From NCBI GenBank assembly GCA_028715645.1, contig JAQURK010000004.1, positions 1-52,252 on the forward strand: DNA of 52,252 nucleotides, read 5' to 3'. A model generated the notes under the pieces. That model was not told the DNA's origin, made no database searches, and saw only the letters and a list, made by a program, of their open reading frames with translations. The position numbers and the translations under genes were made by a program. Below, piece after piece: positions 34,847 to 42,224 of the stretch; the stretch's first letter is position 1; every line of letters begins with the position of its first letter. The DNA comes from Candidatus Omnitrophota bacterium (GTDB taxonomy: Bacteria; Omnitrophota; Gorgyraeia; JABMQH01).

Positions 34847-35562
34847 ATTTCGCTTCGGTTGGTGACGTTCTTGTCTATGAACTCAAGGAGTTCTTTTTGT
34901 TTTTGGGAATCCACGTCTACGAATTGGACGCCCATACCCGGGTAGCAGTAGGATTGCAGTTTTTTTTCGACGATCCATATGACCATGCCCTTCATCTCAA
35001 ATGGCGCCATTTCCTTGGGGATAGAGATCTCCATCTCGAGTTGCGTCCTGACCGGCAGGATGTTAGGGCCATAAATAAAGAGTCCGGCGCCGCTTAAATT
35101 CAAGACCTTTCCGGTATATTGCCTGGCAGGTTTCCCCGCGGTCTTTCTCGGTGTATAGGCGACGGCAATGTTTGTCTCAAGGCGCTTAAAACGCCGCCTC
35201 AACTGTCGCATTTCAAGCTCAAGGATCTTTTCATCAAAATTAAGCAAGGCCTGCTGTTCGTTGTCATAGCATTGGAATACCCTGTCCATCTGCACGATCC
35301 TGAACAACTCCCTTATATGCATGCCGACATTATAGAATTTCATGGCGCCGTTATGGTTGGCGACGTTTTTATAAGCGATGGCCAGTATGGAAAGGCCGCT
35401 ATAATCCACCATCTCGACATTCTCAAAGTTGCATAGTATCTTTAGCCTATTGTTTTTTAAGACCCATCCGACCGTCTCGATGAATTCGGCGGCGTCTATG
35501 TCTATACGCCCCTCCACATCAAGGATAGTCAGTCCTTTGAGCTCTCTTACGTTTATTTTCAT
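34843..35562 (-). CDS. STAS-PilZ fusion protein
   Basis: 239 aa. Residues 1-108 form a STAS (anti-sigma-factor antagonist) domain: LTILDVEGRIDID, and VDYSGLSILA with the usual phosphorylatable serine position at Ser55. Residues ~115-235 form a PilZ domain: RRRFKRLETNIAV (arginine motif), VLNLSGAGLFI (NxSxxG) and YPGMGVQFVDV. The fusion ties a partner-switch module to c-di-GMP binding. No anti-sigma kinase is nearby. Confidence 0.9.
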   Translation of the reverse strand: MKINVRELKGLTILDVEGRIDIDAAEFIETVGWVLKNNRLKILCNFENVEMVDYSGLSILAIAYKNVANHNGAMKFYNVGMHIRELFRIVQMDRVFQCYDNEQQALLNFDEKILELEMRQLRRRFKRLETNIAVAYTPRKTAGKPARQYTGKVLNLSGAGLFIYGPNILPVRTQLEMEISIPKEMAPFEMKGMVIWIVEKKLQSYCYPGMGVQFVDVDSQKQKELLEFIDKNVTNRSEM

Positions 35563-35577
35563 TTTTTAAAATGCAAA

Positions 35578-35630
35578 TCCCGTTAGATACGGCTAGCGCT
35601 TATGGCCCCACGTAAAGGTATCTAACGGGA
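35578..35630 (-). terminator. Long-stem hairpin downstream of cspA
   Basis: 13-bp perfect arms (35578-35590 and 35618-35630), 27-nt loop, followed on the minus strand by TTTGCATTTT. A second 9-bp palindrome (35642-35650/35653-35661) overlaps the cspA stop. Probable transcription end of cspA; the T-run is imperfect. Confidence 0.55.
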
Positions 35631-35660
35631 CAAGCTGCCTGATAAAGGATTTATCCTTTA

Positions 35661-35864
35661 TTATACCTTAGCAACCTTTATTGCCTGTTCGCCTTTCGGG
35701 CTTTGCGAAACCTCGTATTGTACCTTATCCCCTTCTTTTAAGGATTTGAAACCGGTCCCATCAATACCGGTATGATGCACAAAGATGTCTTTGCCGCCAC
35801 CATCAGGCACTATGAATCCGTAGCCCTTTTGATCGCTGAACCACTTTACTGTTCCTGTCGGCAC
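35661..35864 (-). CDS. cspA: Cold-shock domain protein
   Basis: 67-aa RNA chaperone. RNP motifs KGYGFIVP and DIFVHHTGI are present. GTG start, 9 nt from AAGGAGG. Single gene with its own promoter (36039-36067) and a leader of about 165 nt, as in cold-regulated csp genes. Confidence 0.96.
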   Translation of the reverse strand: MPTGTVKWFSDQKGYGFIVPDGGGKDIFVHHTGIDGTGFKSLKEGDKVQYEVSQSPKGEQAIKVAKV

Positions 35865-35905
35865 CTAACACAACCTCCTTCCCTTAAATTAAATTTGCGG
35901 GACAT

Positions 35906-35961
35906 AAAAAAACCCGTTTCTTTCATTGTATCCATACGCTGGATCTTTGAAATTGTCGGGT
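35906..35961 (-). promoter_or_regulatory. Terminator-like hairpin in the cspA leader
   Basis: Read on the minus strand, ACCCG (35961-35957) and CGGGT (35916-35912) enclose nested TTTC/GAAA and ATCC/GGAT pairings, followed by a run of T (35912-35906). It lies about 45 nt before the cspA start and could attenuate transcription or act as a thermosensor. Confidence 0.5.
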
Positions 35962-36038
35962 CTTTTATATCCCTACCGCTATTGCTATAGTAACTATCAG
36001 CCACTAACTAATACTCCGATTCAACTAATATTTGAATA

Positions 36039-36067
36039 AGTATAGCATTCAAAAGACATTTTGTCAA
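36039..36067 (-). promoter_or_regulatory. cspA promoter
   Basis: Minus strand: TTGACA (36067-36062), 17-bp spacer, TATACT (36044-36039). Confidence 0.88.
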
Positions 36068-36090
36068 GAGAATTTACCCAATAGCGCGCG

Positions 36091-36288
36091 CTAGTCCAGA
36101 CCGAAAATCGGGGTAAAAAAGATATAATATGCCAGGCTCCCGACTATTAAAACTATCGTAGAAATGGCGCATAACCTTTTGCCCAATACGCGCTGCCTGC
36201 CCTGCCTTGTCAGATAGATCAATCCCACAACTAGCATGATATGGGGCGCCAGAACGCAGGCAAAGTAATAGAGCCAGTTCTTTTTCAT
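36091..36288 (-). CDS. Small two-helix membrane protein
   Basis: 65 aa with two hydrophobic helices (YYFACVLAPHIMLVVGLIYL and AISTIVLIVGSLAYYIFF) joined by a basic loop RQGRQRVLGKR. No family recognised. Overlaps the BamE-like gene by 4 nt and is last in the PilZ/BamE-like operon. Confidence 0.75.
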   Translation of the reverse strand: MKKNWLYYFACVLAPHIMLVVGLIYLTRQGRQRVLGKRLCAISTIVLIVGSLAYYIFFTPIFGLD

Positions 36289-36641
36289 TCTTCTTTAAAG
36301 CTTGTCAGGTTATTTCCGTCGAAATAAAGATGAAGTGATTTTGCGAGGTATCCGTAATTTACAGGCAGGTTTCTCATGCGGCCGTAATAAACCCATTCCT
36401 CTTTCTGCGTCGACCCTATATCATTGCTCTCGCCGATGTTCCGGATTATATCGGGTTCCCCCCATTGTTCCTTGACCTCTGCCTTGGCCATGCCTATGTC
36501 GATGGGTCCCATGCCCAGGGGATGGCTCAATATCTTGTCAGGCGACGGCGGCTCTATACCTGCGCATCCGGCGGAAATTACGGCGCTCGACAGTATTACC
36601 GCAAAAAGCAATAGTTTTCCAATGCTGGGTATTTTATCCAT
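36285..36641 (-). CDS. BamE/SmpA-like lipoprotein
   Basis: 118 aa. Type II signal peptide with lipobox ISAGC. The domain has PIDIGMAKAEVKEQWGEPD and EEWVYYGR, the SmpA/OmlA (BamE-like) pattern, ending LYFDGNNLTSFKEE. Probably outer-membrane associated; whether it belongs to the BAM complex is unknown. Overlaps the PilZ gene upstream by 8 nt. Confidence 0.82.
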   Translation of the reverse strand: MDKIPSIGKLLLFAVILSSAVISAGCAGIEPPSPDKILSHPLGMGPIDIGMAKAEVKEQWGEPDIIRNIGESNDIGSTQKEEWVYYGRMRNLPVNYGYLAKSLHLYFDGNNLTSFKEE

Positions 36642-36987
36642 ATATCAGATCGCAGAGATATTTAAGGAACGTGTTTTTATTATCTTCCTCAATTTTCAGG
36701 AATTCTATGCCGATATCAAAAGGCGCGTTATCCTCAAGGCCTATCTTTTTTAACCATGCCACGCGTCCCGAGGCATGGATCGCGCTTTCGGCATTCGGCA
36801 GCGAAAGTTTTATTTCAAGCAGCGAACCGATCTGCATCCTGTCATTCGAGGTGAACCTTATGCCTAAAGCCGATATATCCTTTGTAGTCGCTGTATAAAC
36901 CCTGTCGGAGTTGGGGAGAATATATTCTATCGCAAGGGCGTTATTTAAACGTAGATATCGGCGTTTTTCCTCAAGCGATCTTGCCAT
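36634..36987 (-). CDS. PilZ-domain protein
   Basis: 117 aa single PilZ domain with both c-di-GMP motifs: KRRYLRLNN and KDISALGIRF. First gene of a three-gene operon with the BamE-like lipoprotein and a small membrane protein. Confidence 0.9.
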   Translation of the reverse strand: MARSLEEKRRYLRLNNALAIEYILPNSDRVYTATTKDISALGIRFTSNDRMQIGSLLEIKLSLPNAESAIHASGRVAWLKKIGLEDNAPFDIGIEFLKIEEDNKNTFLKYLCDLIYG

Positions 36988-37012
36988 TGCCTCCCCATTA
37001 ATTTAATTATAA

Positions 37013-37041
37013 AGTATAACACATTAGCGCGGGTTCGTCAA
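37013..37041 (-). promoter_or_regulatory. Promoter of the PilZ/BamE-like operon
   Basis: Minus strand: TTGACG (37041-37036), 17-bp spacer, TATACT (37018-37013). The -35 box overlaps the stop of the nuclease gene. Confidence 0.8.
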
Positions 37042-37505
37042 TATTTTTGCCAAAGCCCTCTTTTTTCGTCCCTCGCCTTTCTTTGCAGGCCAAGAAACAG
37101 ATCGGCGTACTTGACGTTCGGCGGCATTGTAAAGACCTGGGCGTAGCCTTCTTCCACCAGTTTTGCGTTGACGAATTTGCCGTCCACATAGACATAGGCG
37201 AGCAGCCTGCCATACTTGTCGAATTTCTGGACATCGTACTTAAGATTCACCTGCCTGCCCTGTACGAGTTTTTTATTGAATTCCGAGGCTTCCCTGCCGA
37301 AATATTCTACCGGTTTCTTTGGATGTTTCGTTTCAGGGGTGTTTATGCCTATATACCTGACCTTGAGCCCGCCCTGTATAACAATCGTATCGCCATCCAC
37401 TACCCGCGTTACAAGCGCTTTTTCAGGAAGCCGGAATTCATCGCCCTGCGCGGATGAGGCGGCAGCCAGGAATAACAAGCTCAATAAGAATTTATAAATT
37501 TTCAT
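37038..37505 (-). CDS. Secreted thermonuclease-family nuclease (SNase)
   Basis: 155 aa. Signal peptide (FLLSLLFLAAASSAQG). SNase fold: VTRVVDGDTIVIQG with the metal Asp, VRYIGINTPETKHP (catalytic Arg and Glu region), DKYGRLLAYVYVDG (second Arg) and VNAKLVEEGYAQV. Predicted extracellular or periplasmic calcium-dependent nuclease. Its ATG follows a terminator hairpin by about 6 nt, so it may be expressed by read-through. Confidence 0.92.
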   Translation of the reverse strand: MKIYKFLLSLLFLAAASSAQGDEFRLPEKALVTRVVDGDTIVIQGGLKVRYIGINTPETKHPKKPVEYFGREASEFNKKLVQGRQVNLKYDVQKFDKYGRLLAYVYVDGKFVNAKLVEEGYAQVFTMPPNVKYADLFLGLQRKARDEKRGLWQKY

Positions 37506-37510
37506 GTTTA

Positions 37511-37553
37511 AATAAAACCCCCACCATCCTCTTTTTTTCTAAAATGGTGGGGG
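37511..37553 (-). terminator. Intrinsic terminator after the TIGR04073 gene
   Basis: 10-bp perfect GC-rich arms CCCCCACCAT/ATGGTGGGGG (37518-37527, 37544-37553), T-rich run to 37511 on the minus strand. Confidence 0.9.
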
Positions 37554-37576
37554 CGCTCTAAAAGTTTATATAGGAT

Positions 37577-37909
37577 TTATTTTGCCGTTTCCTGAAGCAT
37601 GGACGGTTTTACGGCGGGCCTGTCATATCTCCCGATCGGGAATGTCACGATGTCAACCAAACCTGATACGGTTCGGGCGAATGCCTGGAGGACGCCTTTT
37701 ACTGTCCCAACGGTAATACCCGCTACCGCGTTGGATTCCTTTGTGGTGCTAACGATATTTTTGGGTATCTCTGTCCAACCCAGCGCCACATTCTTGGCGC
37801 CCCTGGACAATTTCTCCTGTACGGCAGTGCCCCTCTCTGACGCGAATGCTGCGGCTGTAAAGGCCGAAATCAAAACTATCGCCAATAATACGGTTAAAAA
37901 TTTACGCAT
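37577..37909 (-). CDS. TIGR04073-type exosortase-associated small protein, copy 1
   Basis: 110 aa. Signal peptide (LLAIVLISAFTAAAFA|SE). Mature part KLSRGAKNVALGWTEIPKN, NAVAGITVGTVKG and VDIVTFPIGRYD match the TIGR04073 family of small secreted proteins found with exosortase systems. Function unknown. Paralogue of 40080-40418. Own promoter and terminator make it a single-gene unit. Confidence 0.82.
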   Translation of the reverse strand: MRKFLTVLLAIVLISAFTAAAFASERGTAVQEKLSRGAKNVALGWTEIPKNIVSTTKESNAVAGITVGTVKGVLQAFARTVSGLVDIVTFPIGRYDRPAVKPSMLQETAK

Positions 37910-37942
37910 ATATTCACCTCCTTCTTATTATAATTTAAAAGG

Positions 37943-37971
37943 AGTATACCATACGATCGGGCCTTTGTCAA
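37943..37971 (-). promoter_or_regulatory. Promoter of TIGR04073 copy 1
   Basis: Minus strand: TTGACA (37971-37966), 17-bp spacer, TATACT (37948-37943); AAGGAGGTG precedes the ATG. Confidence 0.88.
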
Positions 37972-38084
37972 ATGAGCCGCCGGCATTTCAGATATATTAT
38001 CAGCCCGATAAATGTAGAAAGGATAATAAGAAGGATGATCAGGACGGAGATGATTATCACATATATGTTTTTTTTCTTTAACAT
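37968..38084 (-). CDS. 38-aa single-helix membrane microprotein
   Basis: ATG at 38084 abuts the stop of the DUF4416 gene. The product is MLKKKN, then one long hydrophobic helix (IYVIIISVLIILLIILSTF), then a KCRRLI tail: a classic small membrane protein with positive-inside ends. No clear ribosome-binding site, so it would depend on coupling. Its end overlaps the -35 box of the next promoter. Confidence 0.5.
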   Translation of the reverse strand: MLKKKNIYVIIISVLIILLIILSTFIGLIIYLKCRRLI

Positions 38085-38615
38085 TTAATCCGGCCCGTTT
38101 AATTGCGAGAAATAAACCGCGCGAAGACGGTTAAAAAAATCCATATACGCGGGCGATTTAAAATCAGGATAGGTCCATTCAAAGGCCTTAAGGGCCTTGT
38201 CCTTGTAATAAAGCGTTACCTCGGCGTATATGCCCTTTCCCAGATAGAGCCTGTGATAATAATCCTTCGTTGTCAAAAGCACCAGTTTGCTAAGAGAGAT
38301 ATATCCGGGATCAATATTTATTTTCCTTTTTCCCCGGCTTGAAAATCTCGCCTCAAGCTTGTTGGTAAACATCTTTACCCTGTTTATTTTTTCGGGGGCG
38401 GCAAGTTTTTTAAAACCAATGAACCTTCTTTTAAGGGCCGCTCCCATTTCCTTATTGTAGTAATCCGTAAAATCAAAATCCAGGCAATCGCTTCTTAAAT
38501 CTATTTCACCAAACTTTTTCTCAAGCGCGCCCTGGGCCGCTTCCATCAGGGCAATGTCATTTGTGATAAAACCGGTAAAAAGCTTGACCGGCTTTGGGAT
38601 CTCAATCCTGCCCAC
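38085..38615 (-). CDS. DUF4416-family protein
   Basis: 176 aa, soluble. KLFTGFITND near the start, FGEIDLRSDCLDFDFTDYY, FTNKLEARFSSRGKRKIN, NIDPGYISLSKLVLLTTKDY and FEWTYPDFKS match DUF4416, known from several anaerobic bacterial phyla with no function. Overlaps the upstream PilZ gene by 14 nt. Confidence 0.85.
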   Translation of the reverse strand: MGRIEIPKPVKLFTGFITNDIALMEAAQGALEKKFGEIDLRSDCLDFDFTDYYNKEMGAALKRRFIGFKKLAAPEKINRVKMFTNKLEARFSSRGKRKINIDPGYISLSKLVLLTTKDYYHRLYLGKGIYAEVTLYYKDKALKAFEWTYPDFKSPAYMDFFNRLRAVYFSQLNGPD

Positions 38616-39099
38616 GTTGTTTATTCTCGTGCTCCCTTATGAGAGCAAAAAGCCGTTCCTTGTCTTTGGGTATGATACCCTTGAATTCTATGCCCGTGTC
38701 AAAATATCTTATGCCCTCTTTATCGTCAATCTCAGTGTTTTCTTTTGTCCAGGCTACCTCCCCGCTGGCAATGATAGGCTCTGCGCCGCCGGTTATCTCG
38801 ATCGCGAGTGAAATGTTTGAACGAGGCGATAATTTTTCCGTTATGGTTATGCATATCCCGCCGATACTTATATCCTTTGTCCCCCTTACTATTAGATTGC
38901 TAGACCCTTTTGGAAGGCTATAGATGACCGGGATATTAGCGGATACCCTTACAAAACGCCTTCTTTCCCTTCCGTCCCAAAAATGGGTCAGCCGTCCCCT
39001 TGGGATATTGATCGCTTTTTTCTGTCTTTCCTCGATATAAAGCGCTGCCAGGATCAAAAGCAGGACCACAATGAGAATTATCTGGATGTATATTATCAT
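38602..39099 (-). CDS. Membrane-anchored PilZ protein
   Basis: 165 aa. N-terminal membrane helix (IIYIQIILIVVLLLILAALY), a short linker, then a PilZ domain with RERRRFVRVS and KDISIGGICI; FDTGIEFKGI near the end. c-di-GMP sensor tethered to the inner membrane. Overlaps the DUF6941-like gene by 4 nt. Confidence 0.9.
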   Translation of the reverse strand: MIIYIQIILIVVLLLILAALYIEERQKKAINIPRGRLTHFWDGRERRRFVRVSANIPVIYSLPKGSSNLIVRGTKDISIGGICITITEKLSPRSNISLAIEITGGAEPIIASGEVAWTKENTEIDDKEGIRYFDTGIEFKGIIPKDKERLFALIREHENKQRGQD

Positions 39100-39488
39100 T
39101 TGTCAACCTTTTCAACGGATAACGGATACCTTATCTTAAGGTCGTTGTTCAGCATGATTTCCACCGAATATTCGTCGGGTTTTTCAAGTTTTAGATTGCG
39201 GAAACAGGCCACTACCTTGTATTTTGATTTAAGATTGGGCAGCGAAAATTGGGTCTCGACGTCTTCCGCCAGGACAAGCCCGTCCTTGTTTATGATCCTT
39301 GTCCTTTGCTTAAAACTTCCAAGGCCGCTGCACCAGCAATTTATGACGTAAAATGTCGGGTGGGTGATCGGGAATGCCTTTGCGCCTATGGCCTCGAATA
39401 AGCCTATAAGGATAAACTTTCCGTTATCTTCGCGCCTTACATCGTCGCACATTACCGAATACAATAAAGAAGGCGCTATATAGTCCAT
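39096..39488 (-). CDS. DUF6941-like protein
   Basis: 130 aa, soluble, beta-rich. VMCDDVRREDNGKFILIGLF and the following strands (ITHPTFYVINCWCSG) resemble DUF6941 proteins of unknown function. Family name is from memory of the motif and moderately certain. Confidence 0.7.
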   Translation of the reverse strand: MDYIAPSLLYSVMCDDVRREDNGKFILIGLFEAIGAKAFPITHPTFYVINCWCSGLGSFKQRTRIINKDGLVLAEDVETQFSLPNLKSKYKVVACFRNLKLEKPDEYSVEIMLNNDLKIRYPLSVEKVDK

Positions 39489-39494
39489 AAGGCG

Positions 39495-39671
39495 CTATGC
39501 GGCCGGCTTGGCCTCGCCAGCGGCGGGCTTCTCTGCTTTTACAACGGACGCGCGCCAGCAGGTCTTATTGCAGAAGTATTTACCGTTGCGGTAATACCAT
39601 ATCTTCTTTTTGAGGACCTTATTGCACTTTGCGCAATTTGTAGGTTTTGTTGCGGGTTTAGCTTCTTCCAT
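39495..39671 (-). CDS. 58-aa zinc-ribbon-like protein
   Basis: ATG 39671 to TAG 39495. Cysteines C13-x2-C16 (TNCAKCNKVL) and C34-x3-C38 (YFCNKTCWRA) are spaced for one zinc site with IWYYRNGKYF between them. A/K/P-rich ends (EKPAAGEAKPAA) resemble tails of other small proteins in this window. Lies in operon order between a PilZ gene and the DUF6941-like gene. Confidence 0.8.
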   Translation of the reverse strand: MEEAKPATKPTNCAKCNKVLKKKIWYYRNGKYFCNKTCWRASVVKAEKPAAGEAKPAA

Positions 39672-39702
39672 TGCCTTTATTTTTAATTCCTTTCCGTATA
39701 GT

Positions 39703-40062
39703 TTAAGGGTGCCTGCTTGATTTCAACCATTCCGTGTAGGCGTGGTCTATAAGCCTTCCCCTGTCAAGGGTATCGATCTTAAAAAATCTGACGCCTACGT
39801 CGTATTCAAAATCCTTTTTTTCAGCGCTCTCGCTTATCCATACGACCTCGCCCGTCAGGTATATGGGCCTGGTGTCTCCCGGCAGGGCAAATTTGACGTC
39901 GAGCAAAGCGCCTTTTTCCAGTTTACGCGAAATAAAAAAACCTATCCCTTCCCTGCTTATGTTTTTTATAAAAGATAGACCTGTGATTTGTCTATCCTGA
40001 TAAGTCCTGTATTCCATCCCGACATCTGTAGTAAAACGCAAGAATTTTCTTCTTTCGTTCAT
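39703..40062 (-). CDS. PilZ-domain protein
   Basis: 119 aa single PilZ domain: NERRKFLRFTTDVGMEY and KNISREGIGF, the second with Asn instead of Asp, as is common. YDVGVRFFKIDTLD near the end. Starts 17 nt after TIGR04073 copy 2. Confidence 0.9.
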   Translation of the reverse strand: MNERRKFLRFTTDVGMEYRTYQDRQITGLSFIKNISREGIGFFISRKLEKGALLDVKFALPGDTRPIYLTGEVVWISESAEKKDFEYDVGVRFFKIDTLDRGRLIDHAYTEWLKSSRHP

Positions 40063-40079
40063 TTTACTCCAGGGTTAGT

Positions 40080-40418
40080 CTACTTCTCTTTATTCAATAC
40101 GTACTCCGGTTCCAGTATGGGTTTATAGTCTTGGGGCAGCGCGAGCGGAAATGTCGCCGTTTCATAAATACCGGCGCCCGTCCTGACTACGGTCATGCCC
40201 AATCCCTTGGCCAGGCCTATTGTGATACCCGCCAGCGGATTGCTTTTGGCGCTTGTTTCATAGATATTTTTAGGCAGTTCCAGCCAGCCCGTAAGGATAT
40301 TTACGAGGCCCCTGCCCAATTTCTTGCCCGCATCCTGGGCATAGCATACGGATGCGATATTAAGTATAAAAAATATGGATATAATTACTATAAGGCCGCT
40401 GGTAACTTTTTTATTCAT
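40080..40418 (-). CDS. TIGR04073-type exosortase-associated small protein, copy 2
   Basis: 112 aa. Signal peptide (FFILNIASVCYA|QD), then GRGLVNILTGWLELPKN, SNPLAGITIGLAKG and GAGIYETATFPLALP. Closer to the family consensus than copy 1. First gene of a minus-strand operon with PilZ, zinc-ribbon, DUF6941-like, membrane PilZ and DUF4416 genes. Ribosome-binding site GGAGGTG. Confidence 0.85.
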   Translation of the reverse strand: MNKKVTSGLIVIISIFFILNIASVCYAQDAGKKLGRGLVNILTGWLELPKNIYETSAKSNPLAGITIGLAKGLGMTVVRTGAGIYETATFPLALPQDYKPILEPEYVLNKEK

Positions 40419-40439
40419 TGATTCACCTCCGTTGCAGTT

Positions 40440-40468
40440 AGTATACAGTTAATTATCGACAAAAGCAA
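40440..40468 (-). promoter_or_regulatory. Promoter of the TIGR04073/PilZ operon
   Basis: Minus strand: TTGCTT (40468-40463), 17-bp spacer, TATACT (40445-40440). Back to back with the exeA-like promoter. Confidence 0.8.
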
Positions 40469-40492
40469 GAAAAATGTGTCCGTCGAAAAAAT

Positions 40493-40521
40493 TTGCAATA
40501 TGATCCTATATTTAGTATAAT
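40493..40521 (+). promoter_or_regulatory. Promoter of the exeA-like gene
   Basis: TTGCAA (40493-40498), 17-bp spacer, TATAAT (40516-40521). ATG lies 11 nt after the -10 box, giving a leader of only a few nucleotides. Confidence 0.82.
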
Positions 40522-40532
40522 TATAAAAGAAG

Positions 40533-41360
40533 ATGTATACGAAATTTTATAACCTCAGGGAAAACCCTTTTAACGTAACCAGCGACCCCGCTTTTTTATT
40601 CATGAGTAAAAAACACAGGGAGGCCCTTTCCTTCCTGATCTACGGGATAGAGCAAAGAAAAGGCTTTCTGGAGGTTACCGGCGAGATAGGCACCGGCAAG
40701 ACCACCATTTGCAGGGCCCTGCTTGACAAACTGGATAACAGGGTAAAGACCGCCTTTATTATCAATCCGGATCTGTCCGAACTTCAGCTGCTCTCTTCCA
40801 TAGCCGAGGATTTCGGCCTGGAGCTGCCTAAGAAGGCAAACAAGCTCATAATATTCCATCTCTTGAATAAGTTCCTGATCCACCAGCTCTCGCTTAAAAA
40901 TAACGTTGTCCTTATAATCGACGAGGCGCAGAACCTTAAACCCTCTCTCCTTGAACAGATAAGGCTCTTATCGAACCTTGAAACAGAAAAGGAAAAATTG
41001 ATACAGATAGTCCTTGTAGGCCAGCCGGAATTGCGCGATAAACTTGATTCGCCCTCGCTTGCCCAGCTGAAGCAGCGGATAAGCGTTCGTTATCACATCA
41101 TACCGCTTGACAAGGAAGAGATCCGGGATTATATCAGCCACCGGCTCAAGGTCGCCGGCTCAGACGGCCGCATTAATTTTTCTTACGAGGCCTTAGAAGA
41201 GATATATAAATTTTCCGACGGAGTCCCGAGGCTGATTAACATGGTCTGCGACAGGGTATTGCTTTTTTCTTATATACTCGAAGTAAATGAAATAAGCGCC
41301 GACATCACAAGGCGCGCGGTCGACGAAATCAAAGGGCACGTGTATGAGTATAATAAATGA
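40533..41360 (+). CDS. ExeA/GspA-like AAA ATPase
   Basis: 275 aa. MYTKFYNLRENPFNVTSDP is the standard ExeA start. Walker A GEIGTGKTT, Walker B VVLIIDEAQNL, sensor region LVGQPELRDKL, and GVPRLINMVCDRVLL near the end. Such ATPases partner with GspB in inserting type II secretion channels and also occur in exosortase/EPS loci. No peptidoglycan-binding domain. Followed by a GspB-like gene. Confidence 0.92.
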   Translation: MYTKFYNLRENPFNVTSDPAFLFMSKKHREALSFLIYGIEQRKGFLEVTGEIGTGKTTICRALLDKLDNRVKTAFIINPDLSELQLLSSIAEDFGLELPKKANKLIIFHLLNKFLIHQLSLKNNVVLIIDEAQNLKPSLLEQIRLLSNLETEKEKLIQIVLVGQPELRDKLDSPSLAQLKQRISVRYHIIPLDKEEIRDYISHRLKVAGSDGRINFSYEALEEIYKFSDGVPRLINMVCDRVLLFSYILEVNEISADITRRAVDEIKGHVYEYNK

Positions 41361-41763
41361 GGCCTTGAAAAAGGCGGGCGAACCGCGTCACACCCCCGGC
41401 CCACCCGCAAAACACCCCGGGAAAATGATTCTTTTCATTTTTGTCATTTTTACGGCGGCGGCCGCGGCATTTTTTATTGTAAGGCATAATCGTGTAATCC
41501 CGCCGGATGTGATTCCTGTCGTCCCGCCTCCTCAAAAAACAATTCCTGTCGTCCCGCCGCCTGCGGCTGTTCCGACCGCGCCGGAGACGCCGATCCTTAA
41601 CCTAAACGGTATTGTTTATGACGAGGAAAGGCCCTACGCGATTGTTAATAACAAGGTAATGATGAAGGGAGACGTTATTGACGGGGCGGCCCTGGTCGAA
41701 ATAGGAAGGAATAGCGTTAAATTTATTTATAATGACAAAGAGATCGTGCTTAATGCGCAGTAA
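41344..41763 (+). CDS. GspB-like single-pass membrane protein
   Basis: 139 aa. MSIINEALKKAGE is the typical cytoplasmic start. One membrane helix (MILFIFVIFTAAAAAFFIV), then a proline-rich periplasmic stretch from a 17-bp DNA direct repeat (41512-41528, 41542-41558; VIPVVPPP twice). The C-terminal GspB domain has LNLNGIVYDEERPYAIVNN. Overlaps the ExeA-like gene by 17 nt; probable functional pair. Its end overlaps the convergent GNAT gene by 14 nt. Confidence 0.88.
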   Translation: MSIINEALKKAGEPRHTPGPPAKHPGKMILFIFVIFTAAAAAFFIVRHNRVIPPDVIPVVPPPQKTIPVVPPPAAVPTAPETPILNLNGIVYDEERPYAIVNNKVMMKGDVIDGAALVEIGRNSVKFIYNDKEIVLNAQ

Positions 41764-42217
41764 AAAGCTGCAGGATAAATTTGTGGATAAAAAACCCGCC
41801 AAGGTCTATCTTTTCTTTTTCTGAAAACCCCTTTTTCTTGCATAATTCTATCGCCTGCGTCATCTTGCTTGTTGTCCTGAAAGCCAATTCCTTATAGCCC
41901 GACTCCCTGCAGAATTTTATTGTCTCGTCAAGAAGCTGCGCGCCGTAACCGCGCCGCCGCCGCGACGGGTCGACAAACACCCTTCTTAAGAGGGCCGTTT
42001 CCTTCGTATCCTCTTTTATGCCGGCGGTGGCTATTATCCTGTCCCCTTCCTCGATAACAAAAAAGGTATCCCGTGCTCCGCCATAGGCCGAGACGATATT
42101 TTCAAGGTCTGTATCCGAATATGCCTTCCTGTCAAACGGATATTCGGTTTCCAGTATAGAGAGGATAAGCTCTTTTACTTTTGGTCCGTCGCCTTCCGAA
42201 AATTTCCTTATCTTCAT
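41750..42217 (-). CDS. GNAT-family N-acetyltransferase
   Basis: 155 aa. Motif A: LLRRVFVDPSRRRRGYGAQLL (acetyl-CoA pyrophosphate loop), GYKELAFRTTSKMTQAI in motif B. Substrate unknown. Downstream of aroB in the same operon. Confidence 0.9.
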   Translation of the reverse strand: MKIRKFSEGDGPKVKELILSILETEYPFDRKAYSDTDLENIVSAYGGARDTFFVIEEGDRIIATAGIKEDTKETALLRRVFVDPSRRRRGYGAQLLDETIKFCRESGYKELAFRTTSKMTQAIELCKKKGFSEKEKIDLGGFFIHKFILQLFTAH

Positions 42218-42224
42218 CTTTCCT

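Noticed and set aside
41512..41558. CRISPR-like direct repeats
   Set aside because: Only two copies inside a proline-rich coding stretch; no CRISPR array or cas gene anywhere in the window.
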